Below are positions 53,004 through 60,823 of a DNA stretch of 64,000 nt, in pieces. The notes under the pieces were generated by a model. The model did not search any database, was not told the DNA's origin, and worked only from the letters and a program-made list of their open reading frames with translations. Location of the stretch: assembly GCF_900176395.1 (NCBI RefSeq), contig NZ_FWXL01000008.1, forward strand, positions 101,849 through 165,848. Reading direction: 5' to 3'. Position 1 is the stretch's first letter. Every line of letters begins with the position of its first letter. Both the position numbers and the translations under genes were made by a program. The DNA comes from Novosphingobium sp. B1 (GTDB lineage Bacteria > Pseudomonadota > Alphaproteobacteria > Sphingomonadales > Sphingomonadaceae).

Positions 53004-53079
53004 GGGCGCTTAGCTCAGTTGGTAGAGCATCTCGTTTACACCGAGAGGGTCGGCGGTTCGAGCCCGTCAGCGCCCACCA
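53004..53079 (+). tRNA. tRNA-Val (anticodon UAC)
   Basis: A complete cloverleaf: acceptor GGGCGCT/AGCGCCC, D-arm GCTC-AGTTGGTA-GAGC, anticodon stem TCTCG/CGAGA with loop TTTACAC (anticodon TAC), variable loop GGGTC, T-arm GGCGG-TTCGAGC-CCGTC, discriminator A and an encoded CCA. The integrase gene 18 bp downstream, pointing back at it, marks its 3' end as the probable prophage attachment site. Confidence 0.96.
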
Positions 53080-53097
53080 TTCAAAAGCCCGGCAAAT

Positions 53098-54312
53098 CTA
53101 CACTTTAGCGGCCTTCCTGACAACGATAATCTTGTTGTTGTCAGGGGTAATGGTCAGCAAATGGACAGCACGCCACTTGCCTGCTTCCTTCTCCACAGAC
53201 CGGAAAAAGCTGGTCAGCGCGCGAATCGCTTTCGCCATCTTGAGCGGGTCGCCGTGGGCGTAGATGTCTGATGTCGCTTCGAGCGTATCGGTCCTGTCCT
53301 TGTGGCCGAGCAGTAAACTGATCTGCTCGCCCGGCACGTTGGCATTGCGAAGATAGGACGCGACCGTGTGGCGGATCGTCTTGGGAATATGGGTCGCAGG
53401 AAGGCCCAGCTTCTCCCTCGCCGTGCCCCACCACTTCTTACGCGACTTCACGCGATCAAGCTGCCAGGCTTCAAGGATTGGCTTCAAGGGCTCGATCACC
53501 GGTACAATCGGATTGCGCTTGTCGGTCTGCGGTGCGCCTGCGGGGTGCAGGTCGATCACTGCGCCATGCCATTGTTCGAGCGGGTTGAACGCAAGGGCGG
53601 CATCTGGCCGGCATCCCGTTGCGATCATGAGCCACAGCCATTGCTGAACGCACTGTTCGTGGTCAGCGTAGGCAATGAGAGCCCCAAGCTGCGCCGTGGT
53701 AAACTGATGTGTCCTCGCCTTCGACCGCAGAGATTTGTCAACGCTGGGGATGCGCGGGGCTTGCGGAATGCGTCGGGCGGCTTCGGCATGGTTTAGGGCG
53801 GCGCGCAAGTCCTCTATATTCCGCTGCACCGCCTCGCCTGATACGCCATCGCTCTTGTGCTTGTAGGCCTTGCCGTCCCACCATTGCAGGTTCCATTCAT
53901 GCGGCCTCATGCGCCAGCGACGGAAGCGGGTCACGGAAACCTTGTCGATGTCGGCAACGCGCGCGCCGGTTGTAAGCTCGTCCTGATCAAGGAAGCCTAC
54001 CCAAGCACGGAACGACGACTCGACCGTATCCAGACGCAGAACGTCGGGGCCGTGCTCGTTCACATAGTTGAGCAGTTGTGGGATCAATTCAGCGTCCTCG
54101 CTCCCTTGGGGCTTCTTCGACCGCTGCGCTGCTTCATGGGCACGCAGGACGGCCTTGGCCTGCTCTAGTTCGTCCGTGCGGCACCGAGTGCTGCGATAGA
54201 CAACGGTGCGCGATCCCGGCTTGTAGGTTGCGATCTGCCAGATGTCGGGGGCCATGCCGTCGCGGCGCTTGTCGAGCCAGAAGTCGCCGACGGTGAATTT
54301 GTCGCGGGGCAT
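53098..54312 (-). CDS. int: Tyrosine-recombinase integrase
   Basis: A 404-residue site-specific recombinase. N-terminal arm-binding and core-binding domains (about 1-190) precede the catalytic domain: first Arg in MIATGCRPDAALAF (about 235), the His/Arg box in IPKTIRHTVASYLRNANVPG (about 310), LLLGHKDR (about 333) and the nucleophile Tyr in ATSDIYAHGDPLK (about 348). All key residues are present. The C-terminus faces tRNA-Val. ATG 54312 has GAGGAACT just upstream. It is the last gene of the leftward early operon. Confidence 0.93.
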   Translation of the reverse strand: MPRDKFTVGDFWLDKRRDGMAPDIWQIATYKPGSRTVVYRSTRCRTDELEQAKAVLRAHEAAQRSKKPQGSEDAELIPQLLNYVNEHGPDVLRLDTVESSFRAWVGFLDQDELTTGARVADIDKVSVTRFRRWRMRPHEWNLQWWDGKAYKHKSDGVSGEAVQRNIEDLRAALNHAEAARRIPQAPRIPSVDKSLRSKARTHQFTTAQLGALIAYADHEQCVQQWLWLMIATGCRPDAALAFNPLEQWHGAVIDLHPAGAPQTDKRNPIVPVIEPLKPILEAWQLDRVKSRKKWWGTAREKLGLPATHIPKTIRHTVASYLRNANVPGEQISLLLGHKDRTDTLEATSDIYAHGDPLKMAKAIRALTSFFRSVEKEAGKWRAVHLLTITPDNNKIIVVRKAAKV

Positions 54313-54455
54313 AGTTCCTCGGTTTCCGCACGGGAGAGTGTTTCAAGCAGGCCGTGCCGCGAAACCAATTCGCGGATTTGATCTGCGGTCAAGGTCACGC
54401 CGGTATCGTTGCGGAGAGCGCGGCGGACTTTCGATGCTAAGGCGTGCGCGGTCAT
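54165..54455 (-). CDS. Small phage protein overlapping the integrase start
   Basis: A 96-residue reading. Residues 1-50 look real: MTAHALASKVRRALRNDTGV, LTADQIRELVSRHGLLETLS, a helical DNA-binding-like segment. The remaining 45 residues are read out of frame over the integrase start and look like a shadow, so the gene may extend with a long overlap or carry an unusual C-terminus. Its own start is clear of the upstream gene by 31 bp. Confidence 0.45.
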   Translation of the reverse strand: MTAHALASKVRRALRNDTGVTLTADQIRELVSRHGLLETLSRAETEELCPATNSPSATSGSTSAATAWPPTSGRSQPTSRDRAPLSIAALGAARTN

Positions 54456-54486
54456 GAGCAGATGCCTTCCTTGGTGAGTAGGCGGG

Positions 54487-54849
54487 TCATGCTGCGAACA
54501 ACTCCATTTGCTCCGGCGCCAGCACCGCGTCGGCCCAAGCAAGAATTTCACGCGCCTCCCTCTGCTGCGAGGCGTCAGTGATCTTGGCGAACTCGCGGTG
54601 CATCCGGTCAACCTGCTCCTTGATCGCTTCCTCGCGTGTCGGATAAGCGGTGCAATGGTCTGTTATCGGTCCCGATGATCCCCACCAGTCGCCAGAGAAA
54701 AACGAGAATCCGCGCTTCGAGCGCCAGCCTTCCGGCGTCTGCACCAAGGCAATCTCGGCACGCAGGCCGCCGCCTTTGCGGAACAACTCAAGCGTCTCGT
54801 GTGGACAGTAAACGCCGTTCTCGTTCTTGGTGCCGGGTTGCCAGTCCAT
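54487..54849 (-). CDS. Hypothetical phage protein
   Basis: A 120-residue protein of no recognised family: aromatic N-terminal half (GFSFFSGDWWGSSGPITDH) that may form a compact beta unit, then helices TREEAIKEQVDRMHREFAKI and AREILAWADAVLAPEQM. The start overlaps the TGA of the upstream gene (TGATG), so it is in the leftward early operon. Confidence 0.65.
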   Translation of the reverse strand: MDWQPGTKNENGVYCPHETLELFRKGGGLRAEIALVQTPEGWRSKRGFSFFSGDWWGSSGPITDHCTAYPTREEAIKEQVDRMHREFAKITDASQQREAREILAWADAVLAPEQMELFAA

Positions 54850-55109
54850 CACACCACCACCCCCTCAAACCACATCGCCGCCTCAGCAACATCGGCCAGC
54901 GTCTCCCACTTTTCGATCACATCATCCGCGATCATCGGGCAGCCGGTTTCATCCTCGATCAGCATGGCGATTTCCCACCGTGCCAGATCGCGGGCACCGT
55001 CATGCATTCCGAGGTCGGACCATGTCGCCAGCGGGTCCGTGATGCGGTCCTGTCTCGGGCAGATCAGTGGGTTGCGGAGATAGCGGGTGATGTAGTCGGG
55101 GAGGGTCAT
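54849..55109 (-). CDS. Acyl-carrier-protein-like phage protein lacking the prosthetic serine
   Basis: An 86-residue acidic helical protein. Its C-terminal half, WEIAMLIEDETGCPMIADDV followed by IEKWETLADVAEA, follows the helix II-IV pattern of acyl carrier proteins (compare ALEDEFG-IPD-DAEKITTVGDV). The DSL serine position is replaced by a longer loop (DLGMHDGARDLAR), so it cannot carry phosphopantetheine. It might be a decoy or a structural adaptor. The resemblance is by eye only. Confidence 0.6.
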   Translation of the reverse strand: MTLPDYITRYLRNPLICPRQDRITDPLATWSDLGMHDGARDLARWEIAMLIEDETGCPMIADDVIEKWETLADVAEAAMWFEGVVV

Positions 55110-55162
55110 GGTAAAATCACTGGCGGCGCTTGTTGGGCAACCGCCAGTCCCTTGGTGGAAAA

Positions 55163-56080
55163 TCAGACTTCGGGCGAGCCGACGAAGAGCGGCAGGCCGG
55201 TCTCAGCCTTCACCTGATCGCAGGCCTCGGTGAATGCGTGCTCGAACACGAGATCAGGGCGCCACAGGTCGAACCAGAATGAGATCGAGCCACCGTTCTT
55301 GCGGTAACGGAAGCGCGCGAGGATCTGGTCGAGCACCTTGGCCCGCGCGAAGATCGGAATGCAGATCATGAAGGCGTTGGGCAGCGTCAGCTTGTTGCCG
55401 CTGGCGTCGAGGTGCTCCGACTGGAACACGACTTCTGCCTCGCCGCTCGACAGGTTGCGGGCCTCACGAAGGGTCGATGCTTCGTTGACCTGCAGGCCGC
55501 GCGCGATCTCGATCAACTTCGATGGGCTGGCGAGATTGCCGCCTGACTTGGCGAGGAAGTCCTTGGCGGCGTCCGACTGCGGCTTGTCGGCCGTGACATC
55601 AACGATGTGATCTTCAAGGAATGCCGCGAAGTCGATCATCGACATCGACTTGCCGTCTGCCTGGCTCCAAGCCTTCCATTCGTCCGACAGCGGGAAGCTG
55701 TAGACCGCGCGGTGCTTGAGGTTCTCGGCATCGCTGGAATAGCCGGCGGAATGATAGTCGAAGATCGCCGTCAGCTTGGGACCAGCCATGTTGTCGACCG
55801 CGAAGACGACACTGTTCTCGCCCTTGAAGCGGTTGACGTGATCGATGAAGCTGTCGAGGCGAGTGTGGGTTGCAGCGCCTTCGCGGCGGGTCGGGCGAAT
55901 GCGGTACTTGTCGAACTCGCTGGGATTGATGACGTGCAGGCCGTCCCTGAGGATAGCCGGAGCATCAGTGCCATCGCGAGGGTCCCGCACGGTGACGATT
56001 TGGCCGCGAAGATGGTCGCTGGCCGCTTCGAACGCTTCGTGCACGATGGCACCGGCGTTAGTTGCTTCGGAATCGAGCAT
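55163..56080 (-). CDS. DUF2303 (YfdQ-like) phage protein
   Basis: A 305-residue protein of the DUF2303 family found in early regions of many temperate phages. Landmarks: LHVINPSEFDKYRIRPTRRE, HTRLDSFIDHVNRFKGENSV, FAVDNMAGPKLTAIFDYHSA, and SMIDFAAFLEDHIVDV. The C-terminal half is predicted beta-rich (SISFWFDLWRPD). Activity unknown; the family commonly lies beside recombination and anti-restriction genes. The next gene upstream ends 12 bp away. Confidence 0.85.
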   Translation of the reverse strand: MLDSEATNAGAIVHEAFEAASDHLRGQIVTVRDPRDGTDAPAILRDGLHVINPSEFDKYRIRPTRREGAATHTRLDSFIDHVNRFKGENSVVFAVDNMAGPKLTAIFDYHSAGYSSDAENLKHRAVYSFPLSDEWKAWSQADGKSMSMIDFAAFLEDHIVDVTADKPQSDAAKDFLAKSGGNLASPSKLIEIARGLQVNEASTLREARNLSSGEAEVVFQSEHLDASGNKLTLPNAFMICIPIFARAKVLDQILARFRYRKNGGSISFWFDLWRPDLVFEHAFTEACDQVKAETGLPLFVGSPEV

Positions 56081-56092
56081 GATCAGAAGTCC

Positions 56093-56521
56093 TTAAGCGC
56101 CGCGCACAGTGCGTGCGTCGACGGTGATTTCGCGGATGGTGCCAAAGAGGTTGCCCTGCCCCGGCTTGTTGGGCGTGAAGCGATTGTCTTCGGTAACCCA
56201 ACCGATCGTGCGGCTGACCTTTTCGGGCGGCAGCTTGAACTGCAGGTCCGGCGTGAAGAAGTAGACGCCATCGTGCTCGCGCTCGACTTCGATGGTCAGG
56301 GTGATCTTGCCCTTGACCTTCTTGCCGGTGTCGACGCCGCGCTCTTCCATGTCAGCCGAGAAGCTCTGCAGCTTGTCGGCGCAGTTCTGGTTGAATGCGC
56401 CATCGTTGAGCATGGCGACCAGGTCGGTCATTGTTGTGGCGGCCGGGTAGCGACGGCCACCATCGGCAGCGCGCTCCTCGATTATTTCGCCCGTCTCCGG
56501 GTCAAATGCTTCGGGTTTCAT
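56093..56521 (-). CDS. Conserved phage early protein
   Basis: A 142-residue protein preceding DUF2303. Acidic N-terminus MKPEAFDPETGEIIEER, then helices TMTDLVAMLNDGAFNQNCAD and a beta region KVKGKITLTIEVEREHDGVY, FFTPDLQFKLPP. The beta part would suit a small nucleic-acid or protein-binding fold. No known function; often paired with DUF2303 in alphaproteobacterial prophages. Confidence 0.72.
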   Translation of the reverse strand: MKPEAFDPETGEIIEERAADGGRRYPAATTMTDLVAMLNDGAFNQNCADKLQSFSADMEERGVDTGKKVKGKITLTIEVEREHDGVYFFTPDLQFKLPPEKVSRTIGWVTEDNRFTPNKPGQGNLFGTIREITVDARTVRGA

Positions 56522-56582
56522 ATTGAGGTTCTCCGGCGCTGGTGGTCAGACCCGGCCCGCGCCCAAGCCGGGTCCGTGTTGG

Positions 56583-56783
56583 TCAGTTCGTCTCAGCCCG
56601 CGCCCGCACTTCCGGCGAGGCGTTGACGTAGCGGATACGGTGGCCGCGCTCGCTGGTGACGAAGCAGTTGGAGCGCAGGGCGTTGAGGCGGCGCGTGGTG
56701 CGGGCATTGGCCAGCGTGATGCAGACCAGATACGCGATCGCGATGATCAGGCTGAGCCCGAACAGGGCGTAGGTGAGCGTCAT
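56583..56783 (-). CDS. Small phage membrane protein
   Basis: A 66-residue protein: one strongly hydrophobic segment at the N-terminus (YALFGLSLIIAIAYLVCITL) and a basic cytoplasmic tail with TTRRLNALRSNCFV. Its start is 2 bp from the upstream gene's stop. No family is recognised; single-pass basic proteins of this size in early operons often affect host cell division or exclusion, which is not shown here. Confidence 0.6.
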   Translation of the reverse strand: MTLTYALFGLSLIIAIAYLVCITLANARTTRRLNALRSNCFVTSERGHRIRYVNASPEVRARAETN

Positions 56784-56785
56784 GG

Positions 56786-57448
56786 TTAGAAACCTCCCTC
56801 GTCGTCAGTGTTGAATCCCTCGCCCATGTCCTCATCGGGCTTGCCGCCAGTGGGGTGGAACTTGGCCAGCATCTCGGACACGGCATCGTCGGCCTGGGTG
56901 CGCAGGTCGGCAGGCAGGCGGTCCATCTTGGCGATCTGCTTTGCGACGAAGGCATTCAAGGCATCGGCGTCCGGCGCTTCGTTGACCTTGGCGATAAAGC
57001 TGGCGGTCCAGTCGGCTGCGGCGTTGGCGTTGGGCATCTGCCGCACTTCGGCGACGAGAGGATGCACCTCGATCCCCGCCTTCTTGCCCTTGGTCTTCAT
57101 GACCACCACGACCGTCTTCTTGTCGATGTGGCTCATGTGGCTGATGCGGATGCCCCCGACGTTGAGGCCGCCAAAGGTAACGGCATCGTCACGGTAGAGC
57201 GTCATCGACCGGCCGACGTAGTCAGCGGCATTGCGGCCCCAGACACCGAGCAGGACGCGGCGCATGGTCTTGCAGGGCTTGAACGGCTTGTTGTTGTCGC
57301 CCTCGTAGAAGATCGAGACCGGCTGATCACCGTCGTTGCCGGTCACCTTGCGCACCGTGATCGTGCGCGGCGCCCCGATCAGGTCGTCGGCGTTGAGCTG
57401 GTCGCTCTTGGCCTCGACGAACCGGGACATGTCGATTGCTTCACTCAC
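56786..57448 (-). CDS. Conserved phage protein beside YqaJ, possible ssDNA-binding/annealing partner
   Basis: A 220-residue protein. Conserved centre: LIGAPRTITVRKVTGNDGDQ, FYEGDNNKPFKPCKTMRRVL, YVGRSMTLYRDDAVTFGG and GGIRISHMSHIDKKTVVVVM, a beta-rich block like an OB-type fold. The C-terminus is helical and acidic. GTG 57448 overlaps the upstream exonuclease stop (GTGA). Location in a recombination cassette suggests a partner for YqaJ, analogous to a RecT or SSB protein, but I see no RecT/Erf/Sak motif. Confidence 0.65.
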   Translation of the reverse strand: MSEAIDMSRFVEAKSDQLNADDLIGAPRTITVRKVTGNDGDQPVSIFYEGDNNKPFKPCKTMRRVLLGVWGRNAADYVGRSMTLYRDDAVTFGGLNVGGIRISHMSHIDKKTVVVVMKTKGKKAGIEVHPLVAEVRQMPNANAAADWTASFIAKVNEAPDADALNAFVAKQIAKMDRLPADLRTQADDAVSEMLAKFHPTGGKPDEDMGEGFNTDDEGGF

Positions 57449-58149
57449 AGTCCTGCTCCTTTCTGGCGGCGCGTGATCTCGCGCTGCGCATTCCACTTGA
57501 GGTCTTCTTCCATCGTCGGCTGACGCAGCATCCATCCGAGGAAACCGGCTTCGACTTCGGACCAGGGCACGCCGCGGAACTTGCCCAGCGGGCACGTCGG
57601 CAGCAGGCGCGGCTCCTTGGTCCACTGCACCATGTCCTTGCCGGTCGCTCCGGCATCGAAGAGCGCGAGGAGGATGTGCGCCGTCACATAAGCATCGGGT
57701 CCGGCGCGGTGTGCTGGCTGCGTCAGAGCGTGATCCGGCGCGATCTTGCCTGCGTCTTCCAACCAGTACCGGAGCGCGCCATTGGAATGGCTGGGCGCTT
57801 CCGGCCAGACCCGCAGCGCTGCCTTGTATGTGCAGATCACCGGTACGGGGCTGTCGAAGAACTTTGTCTCGAACTCGGCGTTGTGGGCGGCGATGGCGGC
57901 GGGTATGCCATTGACGTGGGCAAACATGTCGTCGGCCTTGAACGGGTCGGAGCCAGCGCACTCGGCAAGGCTGATGTGATGCACCGCGCGAACCTCTGGC
58001 GGCATTACGTCGACACCACAGAGCCAAGACTTGGGCTGCATCACCTTGCGCGTCGTCAGGTCCAGATCGCAGATACCGACTTCGCAGACCTTGCCGGCGG
58101 GCGGTTCCGTGCCCGACGTTTCGAAGTCGATGACGCGGATCACCGTCAT
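57445..58149 (-). CDS. 3'-5' exonuclease, ExoX-like (DnaQ/DEDD fold) with DUF3820-like tail
   Basis: A 234-residue nuclease. DEDDh residues: IRVIDFETSGTEPP (Asp-x-Glu), IAAHNAEFETKFF and the His-Asp pair in QPAHRAGPDAYVTA. The C-terminal 65 residues contain MPLGKFRGVPWSE-like sequence (PLGKFRGVPWSEVEAGFLG), the DUF3820 module seen fused or adjacent to ExoX nucleases. It probably degrades single-stranded ends during phage recombination. It overlaps genes on both sides by 4 bp. Confidence 0.88.
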   Translation of the reverse strand: MTVIRVIDFETSGTEPPAGKVCEVGICDLDLTTRKVMQPKSWLCGVDVMPPEVRAVHHISLAECAGSDPFKADDMFAHVNGIPAAIAAHNAEFETKFFDSPVPVICTYKAALRVWPEAPSHSNGALRYWLEDAGKIAPDHALTQPAHRAGPDAYVTAHILLALFDAGATGKDMVQWTKEPRLLPTCPLGKFRGVPWSEVEAGFLGWMLRQPTMEEDLKWNAQREITRRQKGAGL

Positions 58150-58910
58150 ATGATGATCTCCTCGATTTCACGCCGCTCGGTCGGAATGAGCTTCGGCATG
58201 CGCGCGAGCGTCGCGTGGTATTCGCGGATGACGTGGGCGACGCGGGCTTCGAAGGCGGTTGCGGCGGCGATGATCGCTGCCTGCAGTTCAAGATCAGGCT
58301 CGACCCGCTTGATGTAGACCGGCTGCCCACCGCAGTAGGAAATGAAGTCGATCCACTCGCGCTCGCTGACCAGCAGAGCGGTCTGCAGCTGCAGGACGTA
58401 CTCTTCCGGTACCTCGTCGTTCGCGATCGTCTGCACCTGGTACTTGCCGGCGCGGGACTTGCACTCGATCAGACCGTCATCGCCGACCAAGCCGTCGGGG
58501 CTGTAACCAATCGTGAAACCCCACTTGTCGTTCGTGATGAAGCCGGTTTCGACGACTTGAGCGTGATGCTCGGAATAGGCGGCGCGAGCATAGATCTCGT
58601 CTTCCTGCCCGCGCAGCATCGCGTCCGAGACGTACTGCGGTTCGACGAAGCCAGTGATGCGCTGGAATGCCAGTTCGTAGGCGTGGATGCGCGTATCTTT
58701 GTTGTTCGCAACCTTGCCGGTGGGCGTGATGATCAGCTTCATTTCCGAAGCCGTCAGCAGCCCACAGCGGGCATGCAGCCACTCGTCGGAGCCCTGCAGG
58801 AGTTCGCCGTGGTAGGTTGGGCCGGTGGTCGTCTGAGAAGGTGCTTCGGCGAAATCGTCCAGTTCGACGGCGGTTTCGCAGAAGTCGAGATCAAAGGGAT
58901 TGTCGGTCAT
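58146..58910 (-). CDS. YqaJ-type viral exonuclease
   Basis: A 254-residue PD-(D/E)XK nuclease related to lambda exonuclease. It begins the domain with QGSDEWLHARCGLLTASEMK (the conserved W..R.G..TAS), has SDAMLRGQEDEIYARAAYSE, then catalytic SPDGLVGDDGLIECKSRAGK (D..E.K) and PEEYVLQLQTALLVS. It resects double-stranded ends 5'-3' for phage recombination. The acidic N-terminal 35 residues are extra and could be a partner-binding tail. Confidence 0.92.
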   Translation of the reverse strand: MTDNPFDLDFCETAVELDDFAEAPSQTTTGPTYHGELLQGSDEWLHARCGLLTASEMKLIITPTGKVANNKDTRIHAYELAFQRITGFVEPQYVSDAMLRGQEDEIYARAAYSEHHAQVVETGFITNDKWGFTIGYSPDGLVGDDGLIECKSRAGKYQVQTIANDEVPEEYVLQLQTALLVSEREWIDFISYCGGQPVYIKRVEPDLELQAAIIAAATAFEARVAHVIREYHATLARMPKLIPTERREIEEIII

Positions 58911-58913
58911 CGA

Positions 58914-60056
58914 TCAGAACCTCAGGCTAACGTTGGGCACCTCACCGGCGCGGATCAGCAGGACGATCTTCTTGGCGGCCTCTTCGTCGACACCGCAGGT
59001 CATGATCGCCTCTTTCGCCTCGCGCATGACGGCGCTGCGATGCGCCTGGTCGGCTTCACGTGCGGCCTGTTCGTCAGCGAGCCGCTTGGCCTCAGCCTGA
59101 CGCGCAGCTTCCTCGGCAGCGATGCGATCGCGCTCCGCCTGTGCCGCCCGCTCGGCTTCCTCGGCACGGCGACGTTCGGCGGCCAGCTGCTCAGCGTGTG
59201 CGCGGTCGCGCTTCGCCTGCTCTTCACGGGCAGCACGTTCGGCGGCTTCGGCGGCTTCCTGCTTGGCGCGCTCGATGCGCTCGGCCTCTGCCTTCTCGGC
59301 GGCGATGCGACGTTCCTCGGCAGCGCGCTCGTCGGCGAGGCGCTTTTCCTCGGCGGCCTTCAATTCCGCCAAGCGCAGTTCCTCGGCGAGACGCGCCTCC
59401 CGCTCAATCCGATCACGCTCCTCACGCTCAGCGGCCTCGGCACGCAGACGCTCGAGCTCTGCCTTGTCAGCCTCTTCCTTGGTAAGACGTGCCAGCGCCG
59501 ACTTGAGCGCCGACACCGCCATGTCCTTGGCAGCGGTGGCCTCCGCCAGCATGTCGCCAAACCGGTCGGCATCGAGCGCGGTATTCCAGACCTGACCACC
59601 ACGGGCGCGGACCGTTGCGGCGGTGTCCTCGATCGTGACGACAGCAGCGGCCTTGATGCCGTCGATAACCGCGCGGCATTCCTCGACGCGCTTATCCTCG
59701 GCAGCCTCCCACTCATCCACCGGGCGGCGAACCTCATTGGCCAGTGCCGTCAGCTTCTCCTTGACCGCGCGACGCTCGGCATCGACGGCGTTGATGCGCG
59801 CCCTCGCCTCTTCGTTGAGCTGCTTGCCGGCGTCATCGATCGCGGTCTTGGTGCGCGTGATCTTGTAGGCCAGCGACTTGATCGCCTTGCGGCCCTTCTC
59901 CGTGCTGGTGTCCGGCTCGAAGGCATCGACCTCGCGCTGGATGTGCTCGTAAAAGCTCTCGCGCTGGGCCTTGTCGGTCAGCACAACAACAGGCGTCTGC
60001 TCGACGACCGTGGCAATGTGTGAAGGCGCGGCTTCGATCTTGGTGACGGCGTTCAC
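58914..60056 (-). CDS. Large coiled-coil phage protein
   Basis: A 380-residue protein. Residues about 30-150 form a helical head (DKAQRESFYEHIQREVDAFE, KGRKAIKSLAYKITRTKTAI). Residues about 195-330 are an uninterrupted Ala/Glu/Arg-rich coiled coil, as in EERRIAAEKAEAERIERAKQ. A short C-terminal domain ends VDEEAAKKIVLLIRAGEVPN. Proteins of this shape sit beside YqaJ or RecT genes in many phages and may scaffold recombination; not established. The coil's simple composition makes database matches to TolA and the like uninformative. Confidence 0.8.
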   Translation of the reverse strand: MNAVTKIEAAPSHIATVVEQTPVVVLTDKAQRESFYEHIQREVDAFEPDTSTEKGRKAIKSLAYKITRTKTAIDDAGKQLNEEARARINAVDAERRAVKEKLTALANEVRRPVDEWEAAEDKRVEECRAVIDGIKAAAVVTIEDTAATVRARGGQVWNTALDADRFGDMLAEATAAKDMAVSALKSALARLTKEEADKAELERLRAEAAEREERDRIEREARLAEELRLAELKAAEEKRLADERAAEERRIAAEKAEAERIERAKQEAAEAAERAAREEQAKRDRAHAEQLAAERRRAEEAERAAQAERDRIAAEEAARQAEAKRLADEQAAREADQAHRSAVMREAKEAIMTCGVDEEAAKKIVLLIRAGEVPNVSLRF

Positions 60057-60190
60057 GCGGCGTCCTTTCCGTTGCTGAGGGTGTTTCGCCGATCGCGCAG
60101 GAGTGCCCAGAAGCGGGCGTCTTCCTTTGACATCGGCAGGATGGTGGTTGCGGTCGCGGCAGTGCGACGGGTGATGAGGCGGAAGATCAC
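60053..60190 (-). CDS. Phage micro-ORF (45 residues)
   Basis: A GTG start at 60190 overlaps the TGA of the 32-residue gene (GTGA), giving a start IFRLITRRTAATATTILPMS followed by KEDARFWALLRDRRNTLSNG. It overlaps the coiled-coil gene start by 4 bp. Basic and helical, no family. The coupled overlaps on both sides are the main support; a longer reading from 60250 is an alternative. Confidence 0.5.
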   Translation of the reverse strand: MIFRLITRRTAATATTILPMSKEDARFWALLRDRRNTLSNGKDAA

Positions 60191-60285
60191 GGCAGCGCGA
60201 TCCAGATCGCGGTGAAGACCGCCATGACCGGCGCCAGAACGGCGAGGCATGCGAGCAGGTCGCGGCGTGGGCTGTACTGTGCCAT
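60187..60285 (-). CDS. Phage micro-ORF, 32-residue single-pass membrane peptide
   Basis: ATG 60285 overlaps the preceding TGA (TGATG). The peptide opens MAQYSPRRDLLACLAVLAPV and continues MAVFTAIWIALP: a positive N-terminus then one hydrophobic helix, in keeping with positive-inside topology. Composition and chained overlaps argue for a translated gene despite its length. Confidence 0.5.
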   Translation of the reverse strand: MAQYSPRRDLLACLAVLAPVMAVFTAIWIALP

Positions 60286-60449
60286 CACGCTACCTCGCGC
60301 TGCGAGTGCAGCTTGTAGCCAGGCGCTTCGATGGCGACGTGGCGGCGGGCCTCGCGGGTGGCATCAGCCAAGGTCGCGGCCTTGAACTGGTAGCTCATCA
60401 TCGGGCCCTTGCCGCGAGCCGGGGTGAAGTTGATTTCGAAGGTCGACAT
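60285..60449 (-). CDS. Small phage protein (54 residues)
   Basis: ATG 60449 overlaps the TGA of the gene upstream (TGATG) and its TGA overlaps the next start. Sequence MSTFEINFTPARGKGPMMSY then QFKAATLADATREARRHVAI and EAPGYKLHSQREVA forms a short strand-helix unit with basic charge. Unknown function; the pattern resembles small DUF-type phage early proteins. Confidence 0.55.
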   Translation of the reverse strand: MSTFEINFTPARGKGPMMSYQFKAATLADATREARRHVAIEAPGYKLHSQREVA

Positions 60450-60769
60450 CAGGCCGCCCTCGCCGTCAGCCGCTCGACAGCAGCAGCGTAATCCGCATCC
60501 CAGGCGTCATAGCCGAAGCCCTGCGCGTGCAGGTCGGCGATGGTCTGCGCGATCAGCTTGTCGCGGCGGCCTTTGTAGGCAGCGCGCTCAATGCCCTCAC
60601 GGAAGCTGTAGAAGCCGTGCACCGGCCCGGTACGGGGCGGCATGGTCTTGCTGACCAGCTCCTCGGCGCAGGCACGGATGCGGGCGTTGCGTTCGCAATG
60701 CGCTTCGTTCGATGCGACGAGGTCGAGATGACGCGACCTGCGCAGCTGTTCGGGGGTGTGGTGAAGCAC
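60449..60769 (-). CDS. First gene of the leftward early operon, hypothetical
   Basis: A 106-residue helical protein (HTPEQLRRSRHLDLVASNEA, RRDKLIAQTIADLHAQGFGY, DADYAAAVERLTARAA) with no family I recognise. Start GTG 60769 has GGAGAC 5 bp upstream. It is about 50 nt downstream of the predicted early promoter at 60824-60852, so it should be the first gene expressed on induction. Confidence 0.65.
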   Translation of the reverse strand: MLHHTPEQLRRSRHLDLVASNEAHCERNARIRACAEELVSKTMPPRTGPVHGFYSFREGIERAAYKGRRDKLIAQTIADLHAQGFGYDAWDADYAAAVERLTARAA

Positions 60770-60823
60770 TGGGGGTCTCCAACTGGCCGGGTCTGCGCTT
60801 TCGGCTCACCGGGTGTTGGAGTG

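Noticed and set aside
56786..58330. A 514-codon version of the 220-residue phage protein
   Set aside because: The first 294 codons overlap the ExoX and YqaJ genes in another frame; the GTG at 57448 overlapping the exonuclease stop is the better start.
58215..60023. A 602-codon plus-strand frame rich in Leu/Gly
   Set aside because: Antisense to the coiled-coil and YqaJ genes; the coil's repetitive codons keep the opposite frame open.
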